From contig JADGNA010000023.1 of NCBI GenBank assembly GCA_015234465.1, forward strand, positions 310,001 to 374,000: a stretch of DNA of 64,000 nt, written 5' to 3'. This DNA comes from Salinibacterium sp. Its GTDB lineage: Bacteria > Actinomycetota > Actinomycetes > Actinomycetales > Microbacteriaceae. A program made the translations under genes and the position numbers. This document shows, one piece after another, positions 1 through 7,338 of this stretch. Position 1 is the first letter of the stretch. The number at the start of each line of letters is the position of its first letter. The notes under the pieces were generated by a model. The model was given only the letters and a program-made list of their open reading frames with translations. It searched no databases and was not told where the DNA came from.

Positions 1-540
1 TACGAAGCCGAACTGCTCCACGATCCACGGGCCGGCGGAGACGAAGAGCACCTGCGGCCCGGCGATCGCGAGGCCGTAGGCTCCGATGGCTGCGCCGCGC
101 CGGGCCGGTTCGACCAGCTCGGCGACGAGGGCGCTGCCCGTCACGGTCGCGACCCCGAAGCCAACGCCGCGCAGTGCGGAGACGGCGAGGATGGGCAGCA
201 GCTGGTCGCTCAGGAGGAAGGCGGCGGTGGGCAGTCCGAGGAAGAGTGCGCCGGTGACGAGCACGGGCGTCCAGCCGAATCGCCGGAGGGCTCGCGGGAC
301 GAGCAGCTGCGTGAGCACGGTGAAGAGCATGAGCACGCCGTTGACGAGACCTGCCCCCACGGAGCCCGCGCCGCCGTGGGTCGCCCACAGCGGGGCGACG
401 GGGAGCAGTGCGGCGAAGCCCGTGAAGCTGAACACCGTCATTGCCAGGAGGAGCAGCATCCCGGGGGCACGCACGACGGATTCGGAGTTCGAGCGTGGCC
501 TGCGTCGATTGGCGCCCGGGCGGCCGATGGGGAGGAGCAT
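1..540 (-). CDS. MFS transporter, N-terminal part (runs off the left edge)
   Basis: Reading the minus strand from an ATG at 540 gives 180 codons without a stop up to the window edge. The product has a short basic N-terminus followed by hydrophobic segments with the MFS pattern, including a stretch reading MTVFSFTGFAALLP and a later GPQVLFVSAGPW. It resembles drug or sugar efflux members of the 12-TM major facilitator superfamily, but the substrate cannot be read. The start is supported by a TAGCCT -10 box (548-553, minus strand) placed 7 nt before the ATG, with no Shine-Dalgarno. The C-terminal half lies outside the window. Confidence 0.75.
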   Translation of the reverse strand, partial: MLLPIGRPGANRRRPRSNSESVVRAPGMLLLLAMTVFSFTGFAALLPVAPLWATHGGAGSVGAGLVNGVLMLFTVLTQLLVPRALRRFGWTPVLVTGALFLGLPTAAFLLSDQLLPILAVSALRGVGFGVATVTGSALVAELVEPARRGAAIGAYGLAIAGPQVLFVSAGPWIVEQFGFV

Positions 541-547
541 CCAAGGA

Positions 548-553
548 AGGCTA
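548..553 (-). promoter_or_regulatory. -10 box for the MFS gene (leaderless start)
   Basis: TAGCCT on the minus strand, 7 nt before the ATG at 540, which would put the transcription start at the start codon. Inferred from sequence only. Confidence 0.5.
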
Positions 554-697
554 GCGCTTTCGCTCACGCCTCCTGGCAATCGGAGGTTTCGTATTGCCCG
601 CGGTGGCCTACCTGTTCCTCGGAATCTGGCTCTTGGTGCGAGCGCACCGTTGGGGCTACGTCCGCCAGCCCCGTCGAGGCGCAAGGTCGTAGGTGGA

Positions 698-1126
698 TCA
701 GGCGGCCGGGATGATGATCTCCAGCCCGTCGAAGCGGCGGAAGTCGCGATCGAAACTCGCGACCGGTGCGGCATGGCTGGTGGCCAACGCTGCGATGTAG
801 GCATCCGGAATCAGGTTGCCCCAGGAGTCTGACTCCAGCACGGTCTGGCGGAAGACACTGAGGTCGCCGTCCATGCCTGCGACGGGCGTGTAGGACGGAG
901 CGGAACACAGCGCGTCGACGAACTCGAACGCCTCAGCGGGCGTGGATGGAACCTCGAAGATGTGGGTGTTGGTGACAAGCCTGACGAAGCCGACCCACAC
1001 CAGGTCGGGGACGATAAGAGAGGTCCCTGCAGAGAGTTCTTTCTCGAGCCACGGGCGGGCGGCGTCGTGGTGCGGGTGGTCGGCACGGAATGCCGCGAGC
1101 ACAACGTTGACGTCGAGGACGATCAC
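698..1126 (-). CDS. vapC: PIN-domain toxin ribonuclease, VapC family
   Basis: This 142-residue protein has the PIN-domain layout. It opens with [13 protein letters not shown], carrying the first acidic residue of the metal site, has a central PDLVW segment, and near the C-terminus has an [10 protein letters not shown] stretch and a SFDRDF motif that supply further conserved acidic residues. VapC toxins are Mg2+-dependent RNases that usually cleave tRNA or rRNA and are neutralised by the adjacent antitoxin. The start codon overlaps the stop of the upstream antitoxin gene by 4 nt (ATGA), so the two are translationally coupled. Family assignment is firm; the RNA target is unknown. Confidence 0.88.
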   Translation of the reverse strand: MIVLDVNVVLAAFRADHPHHDAARPWLEKELSAGTSLIVPDLVWVGFVRLVTNTHIFEVPSTPAEAFEFVDALCSAPSYTPVAGMDGDLSVFRQTVLESDSWGNLIPDAYIAALATSHAAPVASFDRDFRRFDGLEIIIPAA

Positions 1127-1371
1127 GCGGTGTCGCCGCTCGCGTCGAGCGCGTCGTAGAGCGCACGGTTCGAGGACGGGTTGAGCCCCCGGCGAAGGCC
1201 AGTGCCCCGGGTGAAGGTCGGCAGTGTGGGCGCGGGAGAGGGCTGCTCCACCGACACAAGGTCTCGACGTACCGCCTCTTCGACATACTGCCCAAGGGTC
1301 TGGCCCCGCTGGGCAGCGCGCCGTTTGGCTCGCGTGAGGAGAGCGTCGTCGATAGACAGCGTGGTGCGCAT
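1123..1371 (-). CDS. vapB: VapB-family antitoxin
   Basis: This 82-residue protein begins [20 protein letters not shown], a typical ribbon-helix-helix DNA-binding N-terminus. The C-terminal half is Pro/Ser rich and ends in a short helix, as expected for a tail that wraps the toxin. It precedes vapC with a 4-nt overlap. Antitoxins of this type usually repress their own operon together with the toxin. Its promoter faces that of gltX across a 57-bp gap; both have TAGAAT 7 nt before an ATG, so autorepression here could also affect gltX (inference). Confidence 0.85.
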   Translation of the reverse strand: MRTTLSIDDALLTRAKRRAAQRGQTLGQYVEEAVRRDLVSVEQPSPAPTLPTFTRGTGLRRGLNPSSNRALYDALDASGDTA

Positions 1372-1378
1372 GATGTCG

Positions 1379-1384
1379 ATTCTA
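1379..1384 (-). promoter_or_regulatory. -10 box for vapBC (leaderless start)
   Basis: TAGAAT on the minus strand, 7 nt before the vapB ATG at 1371, with no Shine-Dalgarno between. Confidence 0.6.
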
Positions 1385-1415
1385 GCGCATCACCTGCATC
1401 ACCCCGGAGTGGGCC

Positions 1416-1421
1416 TAGAAT
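1416..1421 (+). promoter_or_regulatory. -10 box for gltX (leaderless start)
   Basis: TAGAAT, 7 nt before the gltX ATG at 1429. Same hexamer and spacing as the divergent vapB promoter 31 bp away. Confidence 0.6.
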
Positions 1422-1428
1422 TGCCGCA

Positions 1429-2904
1429 ATGTCTGCTCTCTTCTCCACCGCATCCGGCGCCGATGTGCGCGTTCGCTTCTGCCCGTCCCCGACGGGCACG
1501 CCCCACGTCGGCCTGATTCGCACGGCGCTCTTCAACTGGGCGTTCGCGCGGCACCACGGCGGCAAGCTGATCTTCCGCATCGAAGACACGGATGCCTCGC
1601 GCGACAGCGAGGAGAGCTACCTGCAGCTGCTTGACGCCCTGAGGTGGCTCAAGATCGACTGGGACGAGGGCATCGACGTCGGCGGGCCGCACGAGCCGTA
1701 CCGCCAGTCCCAGCGCAGTGAGATCTACCAGGGGATCATCGAGAAGCTGAAGGAGTCGGGCCACCTCTACGAGTCCTTTGCGACGGGGGAGGAGATCGAG
1801 GCGCGCAACATCGCGAACGGCCGCGACCCCAAGCAGGGCTACGACAACTTCGAGCGCGACCTGACGGAGGAGCAGCGTGCGGCCTACCGCGCGGAGGGCC
1901 GCCAGCCCGCCCTGCGCCTGCGCGTGCCCGACCACGACCTCGGCTTCCACGACCTGGTGCGCGGCGACATCCTCTTCCCGGCGGGCAGCTTCACCGACTT
2001 CGTCGTGGTGCGGCCCAACGGAATCCCGCTCTACACTTTCGTCAACCCGGTCGATGACGCCCTCATGGGCGTCACACACGTGCTGCGCGGGGAGGACCTG
2101 CTGAGCAGCACGCCGCGTCAGATCGCCCTCTACTCGGCACTGATCGAGATCGGTGTGACGGACGCGATCCCGCAGTTCGGCCACCTGCCCTTCGTCATGG
2201 GGGAGGGCAACAAGAAGCTCTCGAAGCGCGACCCGGAGTCGAACCTGTTCCACCACCGCGACCGCGGCTTCATTCCCGAGGGCCTGCTCAACTACCTCGC
2301 CCTCCTCGGCTGGTCGCTCTCGCACGACCGCGATGTGTTCACGATCGATGAGATGGTGGCGGCGTTCGACGTGACCCAGGTGAACCCCAACCCGGCCCGC
2401 TTCGACCAGAAGAAGGCCGAGTCGATCAACGGCGACCACATCCGGATGCTCGAGCCGCACGATTTCGCGGAGCGACTGCTGCCCTACCTCACCGACCTCG
2501 TCAACAGCGGCGAGGACCGCGTCATGCTCTCCAAGGCAGCCCCGCTCGTGCAGGAGCGGATGCAGCTGCTGGGCGAGGCTCGCGGACTGCTCGCGTTCCT
2601 CTTCACGGCGGACGACGCGATCGAGTACGACGCGAACGCGATGCCCGGCGATGAGGGTGCGGCCGTGCTCGCGGCATCCATCGAGGCGCTCACTGCCCTC
2701 GAGACCTGGACGCACGAGCCGATCGAGGCCGCCCTGCGCGCAGCCTTGATCGACGGCATGGGCCTCAAGCCCCGCAACGCCTTCGGCGCCCTGCGCACGG
2801 CGATCTCGGGTCGCCGCATCAGTCCGCCGCTCTTCGAGTCGATGGAGCTGCTCGGCAAGCAGAGCACGCTGGCGCGCCTGCAGAGGCTCGCCGCACGGCT
2901 GTGA
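1429..2904 (+). CDS. gltX: Glutamyl-tRNA synthetase
   Basis: This 491-residue class I synthetase charges tRNA-Glu with glutamate. The N-terminus has [17 protein letters not shown], where HVGL is the HIGH-type ATP motif, followed by RIEDTD. The KMSKS-type motif appears as KKLSKRD near residue 265, and the C-terminal third is the helical anticodon-binding domain. Length is typical. In most actinobacteria this enzyme also mischarges tRNA-Gln, which GatCAB then amidates, so the tRNA-Gln at 3979 and tRNA-Glu at 10329 are natural partners (family knowledge). The start is fixed by the leaderless promoter just upstream. The stop overlaps the next gene's GTG by 4 nt. Confidence 0.97.
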   Translation: MSALFSTASGADVRVRFCPSPTGTPHVGLIRTALFNWAFARHHGGKLIFRIEDTDASRDSEESYLQLLDALRWLKIDWDEGIDVGGPHEPYRQSQRSEIYQGIIEKLKESGHLYESFATGEEIEARNIANGRDPKQGYDNFERDLTEEQRAAYRAEGRQPALRLRVPDHDLGFHDLVRGDILFPAGSFTDFVVVRPNGIPLYTFVNPVDDALMGVTHVLRGEDLLSSTPRQIALYSALIEIGVTDAIPQFGHLPFVMGEGNKKLSKRDPESNLFHHRDRGFIPEGLLNYLALLGWSLSHDRDVFTIDEMVAAFDVTQVNPNPARFDQKKAESINGDHIRMLEPHDFAERLLPYLTDLVNSGEDRVMLSKAAPLVQERMQLLGEARGLLAFLFTADDAIEYDANAMPGDEGAAVLAASIEALTALETWTHEPIEAALRAALIDGMGLKPRNAFGALRTAISGRRISPPLFESMELLGKQSTLARLQRLAARL

Positions 2905-3905
2905 ACGCCGTGCTGGAGCGCCAGCCCGACGACTACGACGTCGTCGTTATCGGCGCGGGCCCTGCGGGTCTCAGCGCAGCACTCAACCTCATCCGGGCGC
3001 GCAGGCGCGTGCTCGTGCTCGACGGCAACCGTCCCCGTCATTCGGCGACCCTCATCTCGCACGGCTTCCTCACCCGCGACAACACGCCCCCGCACGAGTT
3101 GCGTCGGCTTGGGCGCGAGGAGTACCTGTCGTACCCGGAGGCGGAGCACCAACTCGCGCGCGTGACATCCGTGACCGCCCTCGCCGAGCCGGGGGAGCAC
3201 GTCTTCAGTACCGAGACCCACACGACGGGGTCGACCGGCCTCTTTGAAGTCACGGCGAAGGGCATCAACGGCGCACCGGATCGCCAGGTGCGCACCGCGA
3301 CCGTGCTGATTGCGACGGGCCTGCGCGAGGAGTTGCCGGCGCTGCCGAGCATCCGTTCCTTCTATGGGATGGGCCTCTTCAGCTGTGTCGCGTGCGATGG
3401 CTACGAATACAGTGACCGGCCCATCGCGCTCATCGGCGAGACCTCGGATGTCGCGTGGCGGGCCATGCTCATCGCGCAGTGGAGTGACCACCTCACGGTC
3501 TTCACGAACGGTTCCGACGCGATCACGCCCGGGCAGGAGGCGGCGCTCGCCGAGCGGGGCGTGCGCATCGATCGTCGCCCCATCGCGGATGTCGAGGGCG
3601 GCCGCGACGGCGTGACGGGCGTGAGGCTGCAGGATGGTGAGGTCGTGCCGGTCTCGGGCGGCTTCGTGCGGCCCAAGTGGCACGCACAGCTTGAGTTCGC
3701 GGCGTCCCTCGACCTCGCGGCCGACGGGTGGGGCCTGCTCGAGGTGGATCGCGGCGGGCGCACGAGCCACGCGGGTGTCTACGCCGCCGGTGACATCACG
3801 TCGCCGGGGCCCCAGCAGCTCATCGTGGCGGCGGGGGCCGGCGGCCGGGTCGCGGCAACCATCAACCGTGACCTCATTGGCATCCCGACGGCGCATCGAC
3901 GCTGA
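2901..3905 (+). CDS. Thioredoxin reductase-like FAD-dependent oxidoreductase
   Basis: This 334-residue flavoprotein is close to low-molecular-weight thioredoxin reductases. It has the FAD-binding [15 protein letters not shown] near the N-terminus, a redox-pair motif [10 protein letters not shown] in the middle (CVAC where TrxB often has CATC or CAVC), and a C-terminal [12 protein letters not shown] motif. The NAD(P)-binding segment reads [11 protein letters not shown] and lacks the usual glycine-rich GGGDSA, so cofactor use may differ from TrxB. The gene starts at a GTG that overlaps the gltX stop (GTGA), so the two form an operon. No thioredoxin gene is adjacent, and the partner is unknown. 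Confidence 0.85.
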   Translation: MNAVLERQPDDYDVVVIGAGPAGLSAALNLIRARRRVLVLDGNRPRHSATLISHGFLTRDNTPPHELRRLGREEYLSYPEAEHQLARVTSVTALAEPGEHVFSTETHTTGSTGLFEVTAKGINGAPDRQVRTATVLIATGLREELPALPSIRSFYGMGLFSCVACDGYEYSDRPIALIGETSDVAWRAMLIAQWSDHLTVFTNGSDAITPGQEAALAERGVRIDRRPIADVEGGRDGVTGVRLQDGEVVPVSGGFVRPKWHAQLEFAASLDLAADGWGLLEVDRGGRTSHAGVYAAGDITSPGPQQLIVAAGAGGRVAATINRDLIGIPTAHRR

Positions 3906-3940
3906 GTCTCACTCGGTTCGTGCCACGGCCCCGAGTAGGG

Positions 3941-3946
3941 TAAAGT
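3941..3946 (+). promoter_or_regulatory. Putative -10 box for tRNA-Gln
   Basis: TAAAGT, 32 bp before the mature tRNA. A clear -35 is not visible; TTCGTG at 3917 is a weak candidate. Confidence 0.35.
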
Positions 3947-3978
3947 GATCTCTCGGTGCCGGCTCCGGTCGGAACCAT

Positions 3979-4053
3979 TGGGGTATGGTGTAATTGGCAA
4001 CACGACGGTTTCTGGTACCGTTGTTCTTGGTTCGAGTCCAGGTACCCCAGCCA
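3979..4053 (+). tRNA. trnQ: tRNA-Gln (anticodon CUG)
   Basis: The acceptor stem TGGGGTA (3979-3985) pairs with TACCCCA (4043-4049). The anticodon stem ACGGT/ACCGT encloses the loop TTCTGGT, giving anticodon CTG. The T arm carries GGTTCGAGTCC. The discriminator G and a genome-encoded CCA follow (4050-4053). Confidence 0.95.
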
Positions 4054-4060
4054 TACGAAG

Positions 4061-4084
4061 CCCGCGGAATTCCGCGGGTTTTTT
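4061..4084 (+). terminator. Rho-independent terminator after tRNA-Gln
   Basis: A perfect 18-bp palindrome, CCCGCGGAA/TTCCGCGGG (4061-4078), is followed directly by six T residues. It starts 7 nt after the encoded CCA. Confidence 0.9.
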
Positions 4085-4217
4085 GTTTCCCAGCGACTCC
4101 CGAGCCGGAGGCGCACCTGCCCCGCAATGCTGGAATTTTCGACGTTCCCTGTGCGAGACTGTCGGAGCCCTGCGGACCGATCCGCACGTGAGGGGGCATG
4201 ACGAGAAGGATCACGCG

Positions 4218-4250
4218 ATGAGGAACCGGGTCTCCACCCACCCCCGCTGA
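4218..4250 (+). CDS. Putative 10-residue leader peptide upstream of the ABC-F gene
   Basis: A short frame reading MRNRVSTHPR then TGA begins at an ATG preceded by AGAAGGA with 7 nt spacing. It ends 54 nt before the ABC-F ATG. A 7-bp inverted repeat (4272-4293) lies between it and the ABC-F ribosome-binding site. Several antibiotic-resistance ABC-F genes are controlled by ribosome stalling on such leaders (family knowledge). Translation of this peptide and attenuation are inferred. Confidence 0.4.
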   Translation: MRNRVSTHPR

Positions 4251-4271
4251 CCTCGTCGCGCGTGCGCGCCC

Positions 4272-4293
4272 GTGTCAGCGATCCCACTGACAC
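4272..4293 (+). promoter_or_regulatory. Inverted repeat abutting the ABC-F ribosome-binding site
   Basis: GTGTCAG (4272-4278) and CTGACAC (4287-4293) are perfect inverted copies separated by 8 nt. The AGGAG of the ABC-F gene starts one base later (4294-4298). Either an RNA hairpin that affects ribosome access or a DNA operator is possible. Confidence 0.45.
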
Positions 4294-4304
4294 AGGAGAC
4301 CCGC

Positions 4305-5894
4305 ATGCCTTCACCAATTCCTTCCGTCGCGCTGCACGAACTGAGCTTCGCGTGGCCCGACGGCACACGCATCCTCGACACCCTGAGTGGCGCCTTCGGC
4401 AGTGGCCGCACGGGCCTGACCGGCCTGAATGGCGCCGGCAAGTCCACGCTGCTGCGGCTCATCGCCGGTGAGCTTGCGCCGACGGGCGGCAGCATCAGCA
4501 CCGTCGGCGATGTCGCCTACCTCCCACAGCGGATCACGGATGCCGCGGGCACGACGGTCGCGCAACTCCTCGGCGTCGATCGTCCGCTGGCAGCGCTGCG
4601 TGCCCTCGAGGGCGGTGACGCGAGCGCCGAGGTGTTCGAGGCGATCGGCGACGACTGGGACATCGAGGAGCGCGCACTCGCGGAGCTCTCGGCCCGCGGC
4701 CTCGGCATCCGCTCTTTGGATCGCTCCGCCGACACCCTCTCGGGCGGGGAGGCGGTCGCGGCCGCGCTCGCCGGTGTGACCCTTCGGCGCGCCGCCATCA
4801 CCCTGCTCGACGAGCCCACGAACAACCTCGATGAGGCGGCCCGCGAGATCGTCTATGACGCGGTCACCGGCTGGCGAGGCGCGCTCATTGTCGTGAGCCA
4901 CGATGTCGGGCTGCTCGAGCTCATGGATGCGACGGCCGAGCTTCGGGCGGGCACCATCACGACGTTCGGCGGGCCGTGGTCCGCCTACCGCGCCCACGTC
5001 GAGGCCGAGCAGCTCGCCGCCCAGCGTGCCCTCGCGAGTGCTGAACAGGACTTGCGCCGAGAGAGGCTGCAGCGCATCCGCGTGGAGGAGCGCATCGCCC
5101 ACAGCGAGCGACAGGGGCGCAAGGACAAGCGCGACCGTAAGTTCGTCGGGGCCGTCATCAACGATCGACGGAACTCCGCCGAGAAGTCGCAGGGTGCCCG
5201 GCGCAACCTCCACGCGGCGAAGGTCGCCGAGGCGCGGGGTGGAGTCGAGGCGGCGGGGCGACTCGTGCGCGCCGACGACCGCATCCGCATCGAGCTGCCA
5301 GACCCCGGCGTCGCGAACGGCCGTCAACTCGCGAGCCTCCGCAGCAGCGATGGCCGAAAGTTCATCGTGCAAGGCCCGGAACGCATCGCACTCACGGGAG
5401 CGAACGGCGTGGGCAAGTCGACGCTCGCGCGTGCGCTGCTCGCTGGCCATGCGGATGCCGCGCTCGCGCACACCCAGCGCGTCGCGCTCCTGGGGCAGGG
5501 TCTTGACGACCTCAAGGAAGACGCCTCGGTGCTGCAGGCCGTCGCTGCGGCGGCTCCCAGCGTGCCAGAGGTAGAGCTGCGCAACCGCCTCGCCCGCCTG
5601 CTGCTCCGCGGCGATACGGTCGACCGGCCCGTCGCCACGCTGTCGGGTGGTGAGCGCTTCAGGGCGGCGATGGCGCGCATCCTGCTCGCTGACCCGCCGC
5701 CGCAGCTGATCGTGCTGGATGAGCCGAGCAACAATCTCGACCTGCACAGCGTGGGTCAACTCGTCGACGCGCTCGCCGCCTATAGGGGCGCGCTCCTGGT
5801 GATCAGCCACGACCGGGACTTCCTCCGTCGTGCCGCGGTGCAGCGAGAACTGCGGCTCGAGCCCGGGGGAGTGCTGAGGGAGATCGCGCTATAA
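4305..5894 (+). CDS. ABC-F family ATPase (two nucleotide-binding domains, no membrane domain)
   Basis: This 529-residue protein contains two ABC cassettes. The first has Walker A GLNGAGKST, signature LSGGE and Walker B with TLLDEPTNNLD; the second has GANGVGKST, LSGGERF and VLDEPSNNLD. Between them lies a charged linker rich in Arg, Glu and Lys, the ABC-F inter-domain region. There are no membrane segments. ABC-F proteins act on the ribosome as translation factors or by protecting it from antibiotics, not as transporters. I start at ATG 4305 because AGGAG sits 6 nt upstream; an in-frame GTG at 4272 lies inside the inverted repeat. The leader peptide and hairpin upstream make a resistance-type member plausible but unproven. 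Confidence 0.85.
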   Translation: MPSPIPSVALHELSFAWPDGTRILDTLSGAFGSGRTGLTGLNGAGKSTLLRLIAGELAPTGGSISTVGDVAYLPQRITDAAGTTVAQLLGVDRPLAALRALEGGDASAEVFEAIGDDWDIEERALAELSARGLGIRSLDRSADTLSGGEAVAAALAGVTLRRAAITLLDEPTNNLDEAAREIVYDAVTGWRGALIVVSHDVGLLELMDATAELRAGTITTFGGPWSAYRAHVEAEQLAAQRALASAEQDLRRERLQRIRVEERIAHSERQGRKDKRDRKFVGAVINDRRNSAEKSQGARRNLHAAKVAEARGGVEAAGRLVRADDRIRIELPDPGVANGRQLASLRSSDGRKFIVQGPERIALTGANGVGKSTLARALLAGHADAALAHTQRVALLGQGLDDLKEDASVLQAVAAAAPSVPEVELRNRLARLLLRGDTVDRPVATLSGGERFRAAMARILLADPPPQLIVLDEPSNNLDLHSVGQLVDALAAYRGALLVISHDRDFLRRAAVQRELRLEPGGVLREIAL

Positions 5895-6000
5895 GCACAC
5901 CGTGCTGGCCGTTCCGTGTGAATCCCCGGGTTGTTTCCTGAGATCGGCGTGCCCTGGCGGAACGCCATTCGGCGAGTTGGTGGGCGAGCGGCGGCGCTCG

Positions 6001-6006
6001 TAGGCT
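6001..6006 (+). promoter_or_regulatory. Putative -10 box for the riboswitch-led secreted protein gene
   Basis: TAGGCT, placing transcription start near 6013, just before the conserved riboswitch-like block. Confidence 0.4.
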
Positions 6007-6012
6007 GGGCCG

Positions 6013-6130
6013 GTCGGGGAACCCGAGGCGGACTCACGGGGAACCCCCAGTCTGGTTTCCGACGGTGGATCGTCCGTATGCGCCCATCCGACGGCGCCAC
6101 CCGATCTCTCGAACGCCCCGCGTTCCCACC
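6013..6130 (+). promoter_or_regulatory. Probable c-di-AMP (ydaO-yuaA) riboswitch, somewhat degenerate
   Basis: Three conserved blocks occur in the order known for actinobacterial ydaO leaders. These are GGGGAACCCGAGGC (6016-6029) with a second ACGGGGAACCCC (6036-6047), then GGTGGATC (6064-6071, usual form GGGTGAATC), then CCGACGGCGCCACCCG (6088-6103, usual form CCGACAGCTAACCTCG). The downstream gene encodes an exported wall-active protein, the classic target class in actinobacteria. The usual AGGC after the last block is not visible, so the assignment is probable rather than certain. Confidence 0.5.
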
Positions 6131-6140
6131 CGAAAGAACT

Positions 6141-6926
6141 ATGCCTCTCAACACTGTGCAGATCTCTGACCGCGTTCCCTCCCGCACCCGCCCCGGCCTG
6201 ATCATCACGGGCGCCGTCCTCGCGCTCGGCGCCATGCTCGGCACGGGCGCGACGATCCAGGCCTCCGCAGCCGAGTTCGAGGAGCGCATCGCGGCCGGCG
6301 AGAAAGCGGCCGACAAACTCAAGGCCTCACTCCGCGATGAGAAGATCGACGCCGTCGTCGAGCAGCGCCTGGCTGAAGAGGCGCAGCTGGCGATCGAGTC
6401 GGCCACTCCCGTGATCGCCGCCGCCGACGGAAAGACGGATGCCTCGGCGCTCGCCGCATCCGTGGCCTCCCTCGCCCAGCACGAAGTGCTCGAGCCGGTC
6501 GAGGTCGTGAGCCTCGTCGGTTCGGTCGAGGCCACGATCCCCGCGGTGCCGGCCGCCGTCGCCGAGGCGGACCGCCTCGCCGCCGAGCGGGCAGCGCAGG
6601 CAGCCGCGGCGCTCGCGACTCCCGCGGGCGCCCAGGCGCACGCGCGCGAGGTCATGGCCCAGCGCTACGGCTGGGGTGCCGACCAGGCGAGCTGCCTCGT
6701 GAACCTCTGGCAGAAGGAATCGGGCTGGCGCTGGGACGCCCTCAACCCCTCGAGCGGCGCCACGGGCATCCCGCAGTCGCTTCCCGGCTCGAAGATGGCG
6801 ACGCACGGTGCCGACTGGCAGACCAACCCGGCGACGCAGATCAGCTGGGGCCTCGACTACATCAAGCGCGCGTACGGAACACCGTGCGCGGCCTGGGGCA
6901 AGTCGCAGGCGGTCGGCTGGTACTGA
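6141..6926 (+). CDS. Secreted transglycosylase-like (aggregation-promoting-factor type) protein
   Basis: This 261-residue protein has a basic N-terminus and a hydrophobic segment (LIITGAVLALGAMLGTG, about residues 20-36) ending in an ASA|A signal-peptidase-type site. A helical Ala/Glu-rich spacer of about 120 residues follows. The C-terminal 90 residues form a small lysozyme-like domain: CLVNLWQKESGW carries the catalytic-type Glu, followed by ATGIPQSLPGSKMA and a final WGLDYIKRAYG. Such proteins remodel peptidoglycan at the surface. ATG 6141 is preferred because the longer frame from 5931 runs through the riboswitch and would place the signal peptide 70 residues in. Confidence 0.85.
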   Translation: MPLNTVQISDRVPSRTRPGLIITGAVLALGAMLGTGATIQASAAEFEERIAAGEKAADKLKASLRDEKIDAVVEQRLAEEAQLAIESATPVIAAADGKTDASALAASVASLAQHEVLEPVEVVSLVGSVEATIPAVPAAVAEADRLAAERAAQAAAALATPAGAQAHAREVMAQRYGWGADQASCLVNLWQKESGWRWDALNPSSGATGIPQSLPGSKMATHGADWQTNPATQISWGLDYIKRAYGTPCAAWGKSQAVGWY

Positions 6927-7027
6927 TCCGCTTTTCTTTGGCGGGAGGGCTACCCGTTTCGCAGTTTCGTGCCTAACTTCATCAGTACGGGCACCGGTCC
7001 AGCCCGTCCGTCGAGAAAGGCAGACTG

Positions 7028-7255
7028 ATGAACTCGATCCACACCCTCACGGGCGTCCTCTCGGCCATCGATTTCCCGGCGACTCGCGACGACATCGTGC
7101 GCCTCGCGCGCACCGACTTCGTTGACCGTCGCCTCGGCCGCTGGCTTGAGAACCTGCCCGACGGCTCATACGACGGCGCGTGGCAGGTGTGCCAGGCACT
7201 CGCATCCGCTTCGGGGCATTCGACCGCGAAGGATCGCGTGCCCGTCACCGCCTGA
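7028..7255 (+). CDS. Small DUF2795-like protein
   Basis: This 75-residue protein contains GVLSAIDFPATRDDIVRLA followed by LGRWLENLPDGSYDGAW, the pattern of the DUF2795 family of small actinobacterial proteins. AGAAAGG upstream at good spacing supports the ATG. Function is unknown. It has no membrane segment. A TAACTT box at 6974-6979 may be its -10. Confidence 0.75.
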   Translation: MNSIHTLTGVLSAIDFPATRDDIVRLARTDFVDRRLGRWLENLPDGSYDGAWQVCQALASASGHSTAKDRVPVTA

Positions 7256-7265
7256 GCCAGGTTGC

Positions 7266-7296
7266 GCCGACGAGATTCGGTACGAATCTTGTCGGC
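7266..7296. promoter_or_regulatory. Long inverted repeat upstream of the MFS efflux gene
   Basis: GCCGACGAGATTCG (7266-7279) and CGAATCTTGTCGGC (7283-7296) are inverted copies with one mismatch (G-U in RNA) and a 3-nt centre. No T-run follows, so it is a poor intrinsic terminator. It lies 30-60 bp before the efflux gene's -10 and could be a repressor operator. Confidence 0.5.
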
Positions 7297-7325
7297 CGAA
7301 CTGTCGCTTGCGCGCCGTGAAGGCG

Positions 7326-7331
7326 CATAAT
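7326..7331 (+). promoter_or_regulatory. -10 box for the MFS efflux gene (leaderless start)
   Basis: CATAAT, 7 nt before the ATG at 7339. Confidence 0.55.
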
Positions 7332-7338
7332 CGCTGGC

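Noticed and set aside
1399-2715. 438-codon open frame antisense to gltX
   Set aside because: A shadow of high-GC codon bias; gltX has all its motifs on the plus strand.
4311-5810. 499-codon open frame antisense to the ABC-F gene
   Set aside because: Low-complexity Arg/Glu/Ala translation without domain motifs; the plus strand has two complete ABC cassettes.
5893-5905. AGCAC/GTGCT hairpin after the ABC-F gene as a terminator
   Set aside because: A 5-bp stem with no T-run is too weak to call.
5931-6140. Longer start for the secreted transglycosylase-like protein
   Set aside because: It would bury the signal peptide 70 residues inside and translate the riboswitch region.
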